64,000 nucleotides of DNA from Zeus faber (Eukaryota > Chordata > Actinopteri > Zeiformes > Zeidae). This document shows positions 11,040 through 22,950 of this stretch, one piece after another. Below the pieces are notes generated by a model. That model was not told the DNA's origin and searched no databases. It was given only the letters and a program-made list of their open reading frames with translations. The position numbers and the translations under genes are program-made. Within the stretch, counting starts at the first letter, position 1. The number at the start of each line of letters is the position of its first letter. Location: positions 30,757,177 through 30,821,176 of the forward strand of contig OY482848.1 of the NCBI GenBank assembly GCA_960531495.1. Reading direction: 5' to 3'.

Positions 11040-11247
11040 TTCATCATTGCCATTTACCGCCTCTGTCATCATGCACGCTCACTTTATTGTATTGTAAATG
11101 GGAAAATACTGCTTTGCACTGTCCAGCGTATCTTTTTAACTTTTTTACTGCATGTTTGTATTTGTATGAAAATCGAGTCACCGAAAACTAATAACATTTC
11201 TTGTACGTGCATAAACACGCTTGGCCAATAAAGCCTGATTCTGAAAT
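11040..11247 (+). repeat. LINE 3'-tail-like remnant
   Basis: Pyrimidine-rich sequence ends in ccaataaagcctgattctga, the polyadenylation-signal-plus-TGATTC ending common to several fish LINE families. No reverse transcriptase text is attached. Confidence 0.4.
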
Positions 11248-11780
11248 AGCTTTTACCTTACCTTATAATTTGAAAAATGCATGTGTTGGCCAAGCAGTTC
11301 GAGGCATAATAATAATTTCAATAAGTCTAATAAGTGCAAAATTCCCCATAGTTATTACACAATTATGACATTGGTTATTTAAATGGATGTATTGTCCAGG
11401 AACGAGCAGTGTGGAATCAGAGTGTGGTTTGAACCGTTACAATCATACTATTAAACACACATACTGTAGCGCGTGGAAGTAGTGCAACGCTAACATGGCC
11501 GTCGGTCAAATCTGCTTTAGGCGGCTTTGGCTCTGAGCTTTATTGCAGCTTCAGAAGCCTCTGCTGGTTTTCCAAAGATCTGTGACTAAAGGAGCCTCTG
11601 AGAATTCTTTAATGCACTAGCTCTGCATCCTTAACTGACACACTACTAAGGAAAACACACACAAATATATACAAACACACACATATATACCCATAATGAA
11701 TACACATTCACACTCCCATGTATAGACATATACACTTGGAAGTGTATATGTATACATGTATACATATGTAACTGGAAGAG
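11248..11780. other. No gene recognised; CA/TA-rich stretch with a hairpin
   Basis: The stretch 11,650-11,770 is CA/TA rich. At 11,726-11,751 it holds a perfect inverted repeat with 12-bp arms (acatatacactt / aagtgtatatgt) around GG. Confidence 0.6.
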
Positions 11781-12130
11781 TAATGAGCCATGGACACACT
11801 ACACGACTTTCAAAGTAGTCAGATCGCTGTACTGTCCACACTACACAACTTTCTGTCTTGTGATCATTCTTGTGGTTTGCACACTACAAGGCTGATCGGT
11901 GGCAGGGGTCACATATCACAAGATCGTTCACCAAGAGGAATCCCCAACGAGTCTGTCTGGTCTCCAAACGATCTTTTGTGGCGAGAACACATGCGAAAAG
12001 TGACATGATACCATGTGCGGGACAGGATTATTTTCTTCCAAAGGGGATGTAAAAAAACAGCGGTCCAAGTTGTTTGTTTGGTTAAATTAAAATAGAAATA
12101 TTAAAATATAAAATAAGAAGAAGAAATTAA

Positions 12131-12537
12131 TGTGGTGGGCCAAGGGAGCGTGGTCAAGTTTCACGCTGCAGACAGGCGGTGCAGCTGCTGCGGATCGGGC
12201 GAATAAACGGGGGGGGGGCTCCGCTGATTCGTGCGATCCCGGACCGGGAAGTCATTTAGGTATAATTTTTCCCCGCAGTGAAGAAGGTGCGTGTTTTCGA
12301 GACACACGATCAGACCCGGCAATACGGGCGCTAGGCGCAGCGGACCAAACACGAAACTGCGGCAGCGTGGAAGCCGGACTCTCCCTCTGTATGCCAGCGA
12401 GCGTATGATTTTCCCTTTGGCCCAAGAGCCACCATTTTGTCTAAAACTGTAATAAATACACGCCAACTGGCGCTGTTTTGCCTTTGCCTGTTTCCCCTCG
12501 CTCATTCCCTGGCCCTGGGCCAGAACACCCATTCACA
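12131..12537 (+). mobile_element. Solo LTR of an LTR retroelement
   Basis: It starts TGTGGTGGGCCAAGGGAGCG and ends CA near 12,537. The flanking 5-mers attaa and atgaa are a one-mismatch candidate target duplication. An AATAAA at about 12,451 on the plus strand sits in the right place for an R/U5 boundary. No internal region is left, as expected after recombination between paired LTRs. Related fragments are at 3976 and 21,637. Confidence 0.6.
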
Positions 12538-12758
12538 ATGAAATAATATAAATAATTATAATAATTATAATAATAATTTTTATTATTAGTTATCAGTTTA
12601 TCATTAATTGATAAGTTGTTTGGTGCATAACATTTCAGAAAATTGTGAAAAATGTTGATCACTGTTTATTTGTAAACTATCATGTCATGTTGCAGTTGTT
12701 GTTGTGGTGTTTCATGTAGTTTTGACTACTGATCTTCTGTCTTTCCTTCTCGACTCCT

Positions 12759-12776
12759 CCCCCCCCCCCCCCCCCC
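12759..12776. repeat. Poly-C tract
   Basis: About 18 consecutive C. Another lies near 53,994-54,009. Confidence 0.95.
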
Positions 12777-13244
12777 ATATCTGCTCTCATGGCTTTAGCA
12801 CGTTGCATGGCTCCCTGACAGGACCAGATATTTTGCCTGCTTGATATCATTCCGGCGTCTGCGAGGCATCGGCAAGCTCTCGGTGAGCTCTCAGATCGCA
12901 TCTTCAACAGTTCACACATAGTGACCATCGCTCACGGGAGTGAGCGCTAATTTGACTGTGATCTGGGGCTTTGGTTGGCGATCTCCAAAAAACTGTCTAC
13001 GAGTGGGAAGTCAGGCCAGAGTCACAGTATGAATTTGGCTGCTTGTTTTCAAGACCAGGGTTGACAACTGTAATCCACTGTCATTGAGTTTTTCAATCAA
13101 TTTAGCCCGTATTGACGAAGGGACTCCAAACAACTGTCCAAGCGATTGACTAATGGGATGATTGACTATTTGGCTTTAATTGGTTTGTTGAATTATCTGA
13201 TTACTTTTAGTTCCCCCGAGAAACGAGGGCACTACCCACTCAGC

Positions 13245-13330
13245 TTGATGGAGGGTTTCTCAAACCGGGGTCCGCAGACCCCATCACGTTCAGCGTCACA
13301 GGTTCAGGGGTTCTGTGAAATCATGTTAAC
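13245..13330 (+). mobile_element. hAT-like terminus fragment
   Basis: Contains tttctcaaaccggggtccgc and a following gaccccatcacg stretch, close to the start of widespread fish hAT-type elements. The partner end was not found. The 158-codon open frame over 13,146-13,622 reads through this fragment and looks accidental. Confidence 0.45.
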
Positions 13331-14515
13331 CATTAAATACTTCTTAAGCATTTTTGAAGTGCTTGATTATTATCATGGCCTGCTAAAATGGAAATTGGAA
13401 AATTTAACTTGTTCTGATGAACACAGAGCTGCTATTCTGGCTGGTGCTGATGAATTTGTAGAGACTTGCAGTTTTGATCTTGCAACACAAGAGCTAAATT
13501 TTACATTATTTATTTTTATAATTGGAATCAGAACATTTTTCACGATACACCTGGCAAATGGACGATCGAAACCAGTAACCATGACTTATGTCAGGCTTGT
13601 GCAGGTGATTATGGCCCCTTGACATATAGAAGTTGTAAGCACTCAATGGATACTTGCATATGAGCATATTGCTAAATCATCCACAATCTCTCCATATTTC
13701 TTCGTGAGCTCGGCCAAAATACAAGTTCAAGATGGTGTCATATTGCGATACGGTATTTTTTATAGTCTAAATTAAAGCTTCCGAGATTGTTTTTTTTTTA
13801 TTAGCCTTAGCAAAAAGCATTTCCCGAAATAGAATGGTTCACTATCAGCTCCATTACCTCCGGTTTCAAAGCGCTACCTTCACTGTGTGGTGGAGGGAGA
13901 GTCACATATCTACTGAAGAACAAAGTGAGAGAAACGAGAGCAGCACACACATCACACATCAGGCGAGCATCTGTTTGCCTGATGTGTGTGTATAGCCATG
14001 AAGTCATCTCATTTAGCATAGGTATCTTGACAAGTAGTTGGACGCACTACACTTTTCTCATGTTTGATAGCATGGAAAAAAATGGGGACTGATAAATAAA
14101 TATTATAGAACACACCATGATGTCTGTGATGTTGTCAGGAATATGTTGGTCTGATGTCATACTTAATATTAACATATTATATTTTATTTCATTTATATGT
14201 TATTATTTTATTATATATTAGAAATGTTTTATAATATTATATATTCTATAATTTACTACATTATATAATTATTTAAATAATATATTTATATTTACAGCTA
14301 CAGTTATATATATATATATATATAAAATGTATGTTTTAAGTTCGCCTTATTATATTAACCATGTTATACTCTTTTGATTTTTATGATTGAGTATTGTTTT
14401 TCTACCATGTCTAGGAAACGGCTGGCTGGCAAAGCTGAGGTGCCTTACTATTTTTGTGCCTCTTTCAGTCAAGTAGGTGTGATATAGGTGACTAATTTTA
14501 TAATTTTCACTTCTC
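13331..14515. other. No gene recognised; strongly AT-rich 14,160-14,340
   Basis: Anonymous sequence. The 14,160-14,340 part is almost pure A/T with a (TA)n run near 14,306. Confidence 0.5.
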
Positions 14516-14605
14516 CATACTGAACTTAAGATGCAAATTATCTGCTGCTGTAAAAGAAAATGGAATTTCCCCACAGGCTGAATAAAAAAATAAATCTGAT
14601 TTGAT
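14516..14605 (+). repeat. LINE 3'-tail-like remnant
   Basis: Sequence ggaatttccccacaggctga followed by ataaaaaaataaatctgatt resembles the 3' end of fish Rex-type LINEs. No coding part remains. Confidence 0.35.
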
Positions 14606-14766
14606 GTAATCACTATAGAACATTTTATCTTTCACACTCCTTACCTCTCTGCAGGGAAACTGAACCTCATAAACACAGGCTTAATGCATTTTTCCTCCAG
14701 GATTTATATTAATGTAATGATGTAACCCTCTGTCTGTCTGTCTTTCTATCTCAAACTCCTGTTGTC

Positions 14767-14934
14767 TTTTACACAGACACACACACACATGCGTGTACGC
14801 ACACACACACGCACGCACGCTCGCACACACACACACATAGTACACACACACATTTTGCACGCCTACAGTAAATGTGTGTTCCACCTCTTTGAAGACCAGA
14901 CCCAACCCTTCATTTTTCTCACCCGAGGGCACTG

Positions 14935-14973
<39 letters not shown>
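14767..14973. repeat. (AC)n microsatellites, compound
   Basis: Interrupted CA repeats at 14,767-14,856 and a clean CA run at about 14,938-14,973. Confidence 0.95.
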
Positions 14974-14975
<2 letters not shown>

Positions 14976-16686
14976 CCATACATCAACCAGATACACGGTC
15001 GCGAGAGATGTATTCTCAGAGCCCCCAGTAGAGGCAGAGTGAGCCGGGGGGTGGGGGGGGGGCGTAATGCAGTGCGGCTGATTTAAGAATTCATATTGCG
15101 GACGCAGAGAGCGGCAGCGAAGCGGGGGCCTGTGCAGTGAGGATATTCCTCCAGCATCCCAATGAGAAGCTTCCACCTCTCCAAAACATCAGAGAGTTGG
15201 TGACTCTGCATCACTGCAGCACGGGGCCATCTCGTAGGAGCCGATGTCTAGTGATACATTGGTTTACTAATAAGTAGTATTTCACTATTGGTAGTTAATG
15301 AAGGAGCTCGTGGGCCCGTGATATCCAGTGTTGATCAGCAGTTTTGAGATTTAATCTACAACAGGTGACGTCCCTAGCGTCTACGGGATGACAAATTAAT
15401 TATTGTCAATAATGTTATCTACTTACTCTGCTACAAAATGTTCCTCTCTGTGTTGTGTTGTGCTGTCAGTTGTCAATTCATAAGGGCGGCAGACGAAGCA
15501 CATTTGTGGACTAAAATAACTATGTGTGGGCTCCTAAAGTGCACTGAATGTGAGCTATTTTGCACAGTTGGAAACCAGTCGCCCCAAAGTCACTTTGTGC
15601 ACAGCGCAGTGGCCTGGGGCTTGATGAGGGTGGTATTTCTGGAAATACCAAGCAAGGAGAAACACACGCACTCCTGCTTCAGATAGCTAGTAACACGTAT
15701 GTCATTTCCAAGGTCCCGGGACGAGGGCGGCCAGAGGGTTCCAAGACAAAAGAGAAAACCTCAAAATGGTATGTATTTTAAAAGGCCCATATCATGGCCG
15801 TGCACATTTCATGTCCTTTTCCTACAATCTTTTCTGCACTAGGCACAAAATATCAAGCTGGAGGGCTTGCCTCTGAATCGCTGCACCGAGAAGAAGACGC
15901 TCTCGCTCTCTGCAGTGTAAAGCAGCCCCACCCCTCCATGTGGAAAACAAAGGGGGCTGTTTTTGCTGATTAGGAAGGACATAGCGAGTGCATTGGATGT
16001 CTGACGTGTGTCCCTGGCACTTGAAAAAGTTGAAGAACCATCGTCCGCAGAGTTCATTGTCAACAAAGCATCTGAGCCTTGGGTTATGATAAAAGAAAAG
16101 TCAATCGTTTTGGCAAACAACGCACAGTGCTGTTATCACCCATTGCCCCCTACTGCCACTACTAGTCAACGCTTAAAATCATGGGTCACTGCAGTGCCTG
16201 TAAATCTCGGCTGTACTTACCACCCAGTGCAGCCTTCATTACAAAATTCATGATGAGGCACTTCTTTGTTCCCTGCCTTCGGTGTTTGAGTTAACACAGA
16301 TGGGCTCTTTTCCCACTGCGGTCTGGAAGACGGTGTGGGGACCTAGTGGGCAACACAGTACAGAAGCCAGTGTTACGTTGATATTTGTGAGCAAGGTACA
16401 CCAATTTTGGTAGGGCATTCGGTAGAGTCGCTTTACTGTAATTACAATAAGGGCACACAGTTACATAACAGGAAATTTATCTCACACCCAATTAACCCAT
16501 AGCTTTTGTTTGTTTTTTAAAAAAGCAAAGCATCCTAATGCTTATGCTTAGCAATGGAGACCATGATGGGTCACACATTTCAATGCAACACTCAAGGTAC
16601 AGTGACTTGCAATTGCACCAATGACCATCATGAGCAATCACTGAATTGAATATTGCATTTGATTGAAAATGTAACCTTACATACCC

Positions 16687-16687
<1 letters not shown>
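14974..16687. other. No gene recognised
   Basis: A small GC-rich patch lies at 15,030-15,140 with a G run. A run ggcccatatcatgg near 15,785 resembles the opening of common fish MITEs, but no second end was identified. Open frames are short and unrelated to known proteins. Confidence 0.45.
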
Positions 16688-16728
<41 letters not shown>

Positions 16729-16730
16729 CG

Positions 16731-16780
<50 letters not shown>
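16688..16780. repeat. Compound (AAT)n-(CAT)n microsatellite
   Basis: About 13 AAT units pass directly into about 16 CAT units. Confidence 0.97.
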
Positions 16781-16782
<2 letters not shown>

Positions 16783-17139
16783 TATCATCAAAACTAGTTT
16801 TTTTGGGCTGAAGTTAAAAAGGGAATAAATTGCTGATAGGACAAATTAAGTTTAACGGGACGTGGGGGCCGTCTCCCAAGGGCCACACCAAGCTTGTTGA
16901 CGCCCTGGCGACCTTAACGTAACCACCGAGCGAAGGACATAAGGTCACGTAGGACCATAAGCGTAGTAAACGCACAGGAAAAAAATATTAAAATAACAAA
17001 GACAAATTATAAAGAACCCCACACCCCCACGGCTTGGTTACCAAAAGAAAAGCACAAAAAAAGACAGTTTTGGTGCTTTATCTGGGCCGCGCAAACTTGA
17101 ATCCGCAGCGACCAATCGCAGTTTACACGTCGCCTGTGC

Positions 17140-17140
<1 letters not shown>
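16781..17140. other. No gene recognised
   Basis: Unique-looking sequence with a moderately CpG-containing part at 16,855-16,980. Confidence 0.45.
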
Positions 17141-17170
<30 letters not shown>

Positions 17171-17784
17171 ACCACTCCCACCCCACCTCCCCACCACCCC
17201 TTCTCCGTCATCATCTGCGGCATTCCGACCATATATATAGATATTTACAAATCAATTATAACAAATACAAAAATTTAAAAAGAAATCCTAGTCTACCACA
17301 GCCCTCCCACCCTCCCCCATTAGATTTAAACGCGCGGTGCGGGGTTTCAGCACCACCTGCGGGTGGACAGCTCCCCACCACTACCACCACCACCACTAGC
17401 TCCATGTCCCCGTCCCGTGGAAAAAACACCATCCGAGGCAACGACAACGGTCTCCGGGTTTCTCTTTTCCTCGTCTATCCATCTATCTATCTATCTATCT
17501 ATCCATTCATCCATCCATCCCTGCGTCGCTTACCTTTTTCTGCAGGAGGGAGGACAAAAAGAGAGTTGATTCCAATGGTCCTCTGGCTCTCGGAGCGGTA
17601 ATGTCCGAGAGAGAGAGCCCGGGAGAAGTAGTCTTCCTGCCGGGGAGAGGAGGAGGAGGAGGAGGAGGAGGAGGAGGAGGAGGGCTGCAGTGGAGGAGAG
17701 GGAGAGGAAGAGGAGCTGCAGTTGGAGACCGCCTCCCGTGATGCTGCTGCTGATGGAAATCACACGAGTGTGTGCGTGTGTGCA

Positions 17785-17816
<32 letters not shown>

Positions 17817-17960
17817 TGTGTGTGTAGGGGGGGGGGGCTGTCTCTCTCTTCTCTCTCTCTATCAGTCACTCTCTCCCTCTGAATAGCCTTCTCTCTTCCT
17901 ACCCTGTCTCTCTCACACACACCATCGCTCTCACATTGTTTTTCTCTTCATATCGTTCTC
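17141..17960. repeat. Cluster of short tandem repeats in GC-rich sequence
   Basis: Contains (ACC)n near 17,143-17,176, another CCA run near 17,382, (TATC)n near 17,480, (GAG)n at about 17,647-17,682, alternating GC/GT at 17,784-17,825 and a CT-rich stretch after 17,840. GC and CpG content between 17,080 and 17,640 is higher than the surroundings. No start codon and splice pattern supports a gene. Confidence 0.8.
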
Positions 17961-18135
17961 TCTTTCTCACGCTCTCTGTGCCTTTCCCTTTCATTTTTTC
18001 TCTCTCTATCTCAAACTCGATGCAAGTTTGTGCTTTTCGTTTGATAAAGTCACGTGTAAAGTATTAAAATATATATAATATTCAAAATAACACATCAAAT
18101 GTGCATTTAAGCTTCTAAAGGGAATCAATCAATCC
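17961..18135. other. No gene recognised
   Basis: CT-rich, then AT-rich sequence leading into a tetranucleotide repeat. Confidence 0.5.

Positions 18136-18218
<83 letters not shown>
18136..18218. repeat. (CTAT)n microsatellite
   Basis: About 20 units, perfect. Confidence 0.98.
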
Positions 18219-18847
18219 CCTGAGTGTGGCATAAACACATCTTCAACCTTGTGGAGGTGGCTCCATTTTAGAAGTGGTGTCAAACTTAATCTTCTCCAAG
18301 GCTTCACTGGCAATTCAAATGATGGAAATGGTGGAAAAAGGGTCTGAGTACATTTACATGTATTAAATGATATATTTTTAGCATTAAAAAAACAAAAAAA
18401 TATATATAATCTTTTACAAATAAACTGTAAAATTGCAAATCATGTTCTTTTTTATTATTTTTTTTGAGACACACTATTTCTCTTGAAGCTATATCATGTA
18501 TTTTCTATAGCACTGTCTGGGACTGCACTGCCAAAGAGTTGTTGACAAACTGCTTTAAGCACCAAAGGCTTGAAATTTCAAGTTCTTGTTAAAACAGTAA
18601 ATTGCAAATGGCAAAATTTGGCAAAATTATCCCAGCTCACCATGAAATTAATCTATTGAGTGTATTTGGTGATATCTTCCACCTCCAATTTTTGCCATGG
18701 TGTCACTTATCCAAAAGCTGTAGCCTTTGTCCCTAATTTGGATACTATATCTCTCACTCGCATTATTTTTCATATATAACAATTTCAGGCTCCGTCACTC
18801 TACACTTGAAATGGGTTCTGGGCTCAGTTTTTCATGTTGCCATTTTT
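18219..18847. other. No gene recognised
   Basis: Anonymous AT-rich sequence. Confidence 0.5.

Positions 18848-18884
<37 letters not shown>
18848..18884. repeat. (TTG)n microsatellite
   Basis: About 12 TTG units. It produces a poly-Leu frame with no other support. Confidence 0.96.
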
Positions 18885-18886
<2 letters not shown>

Positions 18887-19614
18887 TTTACTCATGTTGA
18901 GTATAGATGGCTTTTGTTGACATGGGCAAACAAAACCGTGTTGATAATACTATACATCAGCACATTGTTGGCCTCCCCAACAAAAAGTGAAAGCAAGCTG
19001 AAATTGACCCCCCACTCAACCCCAGCCAAGAAACATTTTATTTTCCTTTCTGGATTTGTATCCTAAATTATCAAAAGCACCTTAACCCACCCATCCAGTT
19101 TAGAATTTCTCTCTTTCTCTCCTACTCCCACTTACTGCCAACACACACACAAATGCACATGCACACGCACACACACCCCTCAGCGTATTAAGCCCTGTAA
19201 GGGTGACTGCGTCTTGGCTTGGCTGGGCTGGCTGCCTGCCTCTCCCACCATCCAGAGGGAAATACTGCAACATGGAGACTGGAGGGGAAGTGTAATCTTT
19301 CTGTCTCGCTTACTCTTCTCTTTTGTTCTCTCTCACATGTATTCCTTTTTCACATGCATTTCAGCTTGTTCACTTGCATCATCCTTTTGTGTTTTTGCGT
19401 AATGAGTAATTGTCATTACATTCATTTCTGTCTGTATGACTGGAAAAAAAAGCTTCAATAAAGTGGTTTTCATATTTAAATTTTTTTTAATTATGCAATC
19501 ATGGCACATTCTATCTCTCGCTCTCTCTCGCACACACTTTCTCTTTATAGTGTACATTCACACATGCACACACGGTTGACACGCTATTCACAAGTCTCTC
19601 ACTGTGACACGTAC
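18885..19614. other. No gene recognised
   Basis: Anonymous sequence with a short CA run near 19,141 and CT-rich patches. Confidence 0.5.
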
Positions 19615-19631
19615 AGACACACACACGCATG

Positions 19632-19705
<74 letters not shown>
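19615..19705. repeat. (AC)n microsatellite
   Basis: Roughly 35 uninterrupted CA units after a short imperfect lead-in. Confidence 0.98.
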
Positions 19706-19707
<2 letters not shown>

Positions 19708-21049
19708 GGTAAACGTAGTGAGTGGTGGTGGGGGAGGGCTGGGAGTTGAACCGCGACAGGACCAATAAATTAATCAAGACGTGGCAGACTGTGTCCACTC
19801 TGCACACTCTGATTCAGACATCCATCACCCGTTTATAGCCCTGAAACCTCGGGAAAGAAGGAAAAACTGCACACATACACATACACTAGGGGCATAGACA
19901 CACAAAAATACACTGCAGGGTCTAAATGGTTGCCACTGAATGTCAAAACCCTGTTTCTTTGAATGTTTGTTATTACTTCATTTAACGTTACAGCCTTCAT
20001 TTTGTAATGGAAAACACTGTCAAATAAATGTAGTCCAAATGCTTATTTATTTATTTTATAATGAATCGCGATAGGGACGGTAGTAGGAGGTAAATATTGA
20101 TATGGTAAATGAAGCTATGCAGCCTGCAGGTGCAATGGACGCCTTTTGGAAATGACGCAATCATTTTTATGCAAAAATATCTCTGTCAATGCTCCGTGGG
20201 GACTGCATGCCATTATAAAAAGGGCAAATTAACATAAAACTGCTGCTCCACTGAAATATCCCTCCGGTTGTGCTGTTTATCTCCACTAACTCCAAGAACA
20301 CTTGGTCGTTATGTTCCATAAATCCCATAATGCCAGCGCTCATTCAACCTAAGATCATTTAAACCAAAAATTGGAAATGAAGAGACATTAACCCAAAGGT
20401 CAGTGTTTGACTGAGTTTTTGAGACATGGCCGTGCATTATTTGGTGTTATTTGTTCATGCAAAAAAACTATTCATTTAATGATTGATTCAAATGGGGGGA
20501 ATTAAATTAAAGGCCCACCATAAATGACCTTAAACACACCTTTACGTTCTGTGTTGCAGTCAGGATTGAAGAGGCTGCCTCATGAGGTAGATGGTGTCAC
20601 TACTGAGCTGCAATTTTCCTGAAGAGCGCTTTGTTGGTTCTTCTTTTATGCATGTAACTGTAACTAGATAGGAAATGGCCTTTAAAATATGCGTCATGAA
20701 ATGTAAAACTGCCATCTACATGGTGTCAGTACGGATTAAATAACGTGTTCCGGGACATCTCACTTAGAATAAGTCACCCCACTTATTGGGAACTCATCTG
20801 AATCTGAGAAAACAGTAAAACGTAATGTATGGATACCAGAGAAATACTAAAACAGAATATGAACTAAAAAGTAAAGCTTTATTCCCAAACATTCTGAGGA
20901 ACCTGATGTGCAGCCAATATTCTAAGCCCACATACACACTGGGACAAGGCCACTTGACGATTGAGGGAGGTAAGGAAGAATTTGAGATCTGAAAGGTACA
21001 ATAAGTTAGCACTACCTAGCAGTATTTATTGTTACACTAATCTAGTCTC
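19706..21049. other. No gene recognised
   Basis: Anonymous sequence; no repeat family or exon recognised. Confidence 0.5.
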
Positions 21050-21136
21050 TGTCGCACTGTAGCTTGAATGTTATTCTCCCTTGTAAGTCGCTTTGGATAA
21101 AAGCGTCTGCTAAATGACTAAATGTAATGTAATGTA
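21050..21136 (+). mobile_element. 5'-truncated SINE (same family as 60,580-60,770)
   Basis: Carries gttattctcccttgtaagtc, cgctttggataaaagcgtct and gctaaatgactaaatg, then taatg-type tail repeats. This matches the 3' half of the complete minus-strand SINE near 60.6 kb. The tRNA-related head is absent. Confidence 0.7.
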
Positions 21137-21204
21137 AGTTATATTTAATTTGCGCGCTGAGTAAATAGACCATGATATAGCAACAGGAGTTTTTACATTT
21201 TGTT

Positions 21205-21560
21205 CATCGACGCTAGTCAGTCCACTGCTACCTCGATGGTTGCTCAGATCTCAAGCTCAACAGGTGGAAACCAGTATGGACTCTCTGTTTAAGAGGAAAT
21301 CTCCCTCACTCCCAGACCTGTCAATGTCACTCCCCGCCCCATGAACTGATTTTGTTTAGTTTGTGCAAGTATGGAGCCAAGAAACCGCTCTGCTACGAAG
21401 GCTAAACAGGCTCACGTAGTTAGGATCATCAGGTTTGGCAATGTGGGTGTAGTTTCTATGGCGATCACTATTTTTCCAATGTCGATGCTTTGAATTGTCA
21501 TTTTAAAGCTGCTGAAACTAGAATTTTTAGTCCAAAGTAGCATGGAAATATGATGTGCAT
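21205..21560 (+). repeat. Diverged direct repeat, copy A
   Basis: Shares with 22,250-22,610 a series of blocks in the same order: tccactg-acctcg, cagatttcagtctc-like, cagacctgtcaat, and an A/G-rich aggctaaacaggc-type block. Overall identity is modest. The element family was not recognised. Confidence 0.45.
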
Positions 21561-21636
21561 TTCAAAGGAGCTGTGTGATACTGACTTCCCCACAAGTGCC
21601 AACCCCCTACAGTCAAGCAGTTTACTGATATGCCCT

Positions 21637-21835
21637 TGTGGCAGACCAGGGGGCGTGGTCAAGCACCGGCTGCAGACGACAGCACGGTTCCCTTTCCCGC
21701 GCCCGCACGGCGCTGATTAGGCCAATTCGAGGTAGGGAGATTTCTTAATGTTTGTCTGTCTTGTAGAGGAGATTGGCGCACAGGCTCGTCAGCCGACCAG
21801 GAGCCAGGGAGCAGAACGCCATTCCCCCTGCGCCC
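21637..21835 (+). mobile_element. LTR-like fragment
   Basis: Begins TGTGGCAGACCAGGGGGCGT and shares the tgtttgtctgtcttgtag block with the fragment at 3976. No matching downstream end was found. It lies between the two diverged direct repeats. Confidence 0.5.
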
Positions 21836-22249
21836 GAAACCATCCTCAGATCATCATAATTATTATTATTATTAATTATTATTTATACGTGTGGCTAGCA
21901 AGCTGTTCTGTTCAACGCTTAATCAAAACTCTCACCATGTCGGCTAACCACGGCAAAAAGGACTCCATCTCCCTCCCTAAACCCTTACCTGTAGGCGGAG
22001 ACTACCACAGCCCTCATTTAAAAACAATGGCCGACCAAGCACTTTTCCAAGGGTCAGCGCTTCCCTCACAGATTGGTTATAGATTTTTTTTTAATCACCT
22101 TGGCCCCTCTCATATCCACTCTGGAACTGTGATATTGAATTCACAAGGGAGGTGGAGAGACAGGAATGTTCGATGGGGGAGTCCTTCAAGCGTATTTAAT
22201 CATTCATATTTTATTCACTGTATGTGCAAATTGACTATGATATATCAGT

Positions 22250-22610
22250 AGGGACTCAAATGTCCACTGTGACCTCGCTAGCTGCTAAGATGCTGAGATT
22301 TCAGTCTCTCAAAACAGGCAGTCTGCAACGGACTCTGCTCCTCGCCCCCCAGACCTGTCAATTCCTGCTCAATTCCCTGCCCTCTGAACTACCCTGCTTG
22401 CATCCCTGAACCGGTTTTAGTTTAAATGGACGGACGTTCAGTGACAAGAGGACTGGTAAACAAGACCCCTCTGTTAGGAAGCCTAAAAAGCTTTGTTCTA
22501 AGGCTAAGAGGCCAATAACAAATCTTGGCCATAACACTTTGCGAACACTGGTGCAACATTTCAAGAGAAGAAGGGAGCTTAGGACTTTTTTTTAATTCAG
22601 AGCAGATGCA
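22250..22610 (+). repeat. Diverged direct repeat, copy B
   Basis: Partner of 21,205-21,560. Together with the LTR-like opening between them, this could be an eroded internal region of an LTR element, but no coding motif supports that. Confidence 0.45.
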
Positions 22611-22869
22611 TATGTCTGACTTTATTATATAGCATTAGCCACGTACGCTGGAGATGTTCGCTGTTAATGCTGAAACAACATAGCAAATAATATTTGTGAT
22701 GTTAGACATAAATAATTGGTGAACTTTAATTTAGCAGTTGAAGCCAATATCAGGGCTCTGTGTGGAACTCTAGCAGGTGTCTCAGTTCTAAATGATCAGC
22801 AAGAATGGACGTAAGGACATTATACATCATCCACTCCTAATTGGAAGGGATGGCTTGTATAGTTAATCT
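22611..22869. other. No gene recognised
   Basis: Anonymous sequence. Confidence 0.5.
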
Positions 22870-22950
22870 TGAAGGCATGCATCCAACCCAGGTGGGAATT
22901 GAACCCACAGTCCACAGCACTGCAGCCTGATGCCCCTGTGGCGTTGCCAT
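22870..22950 (-). repeat. tRNA-like/SINE-head-like fragment
   Basis: On the minus strand GGTTCAATTCC (22,895-22,905) fits the internal B box of a tRNA promoter, followed by CACCTGGG. No convincing A box or cloverleaf was found upstream, so this is more likely a SINE head remnant than a tRNA gene. Confidence 0.35.

Larger units (their letters stand above)
11781..13055. mobile_element. DNA-transposon/MITE remnant interrupted by a solo LTR
   Basis: The left part (11,781-12,070) repeats cacactacac-gacttt and gatc motifs. The right part (12,785-13,055) ends gtctacgagtgggaagtc, which is loosely the inverted counterpart. Both halves are rich in agatcg/gcgatc motifs. The superfamily is not certain. 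A solo LTR and a poly-C tract lie between the halves. Confidence 0.45.

Noticed and set aside
13146-13622. 158-codon frame
   Set aside because: Crosses a hAT-like terminus, has no recognised domain and no splice context.
22870-22950. Possible tRNA gene
   Set aside because: Only a B box fits; no acceptor-stem pairing or A box at the right distance was found.
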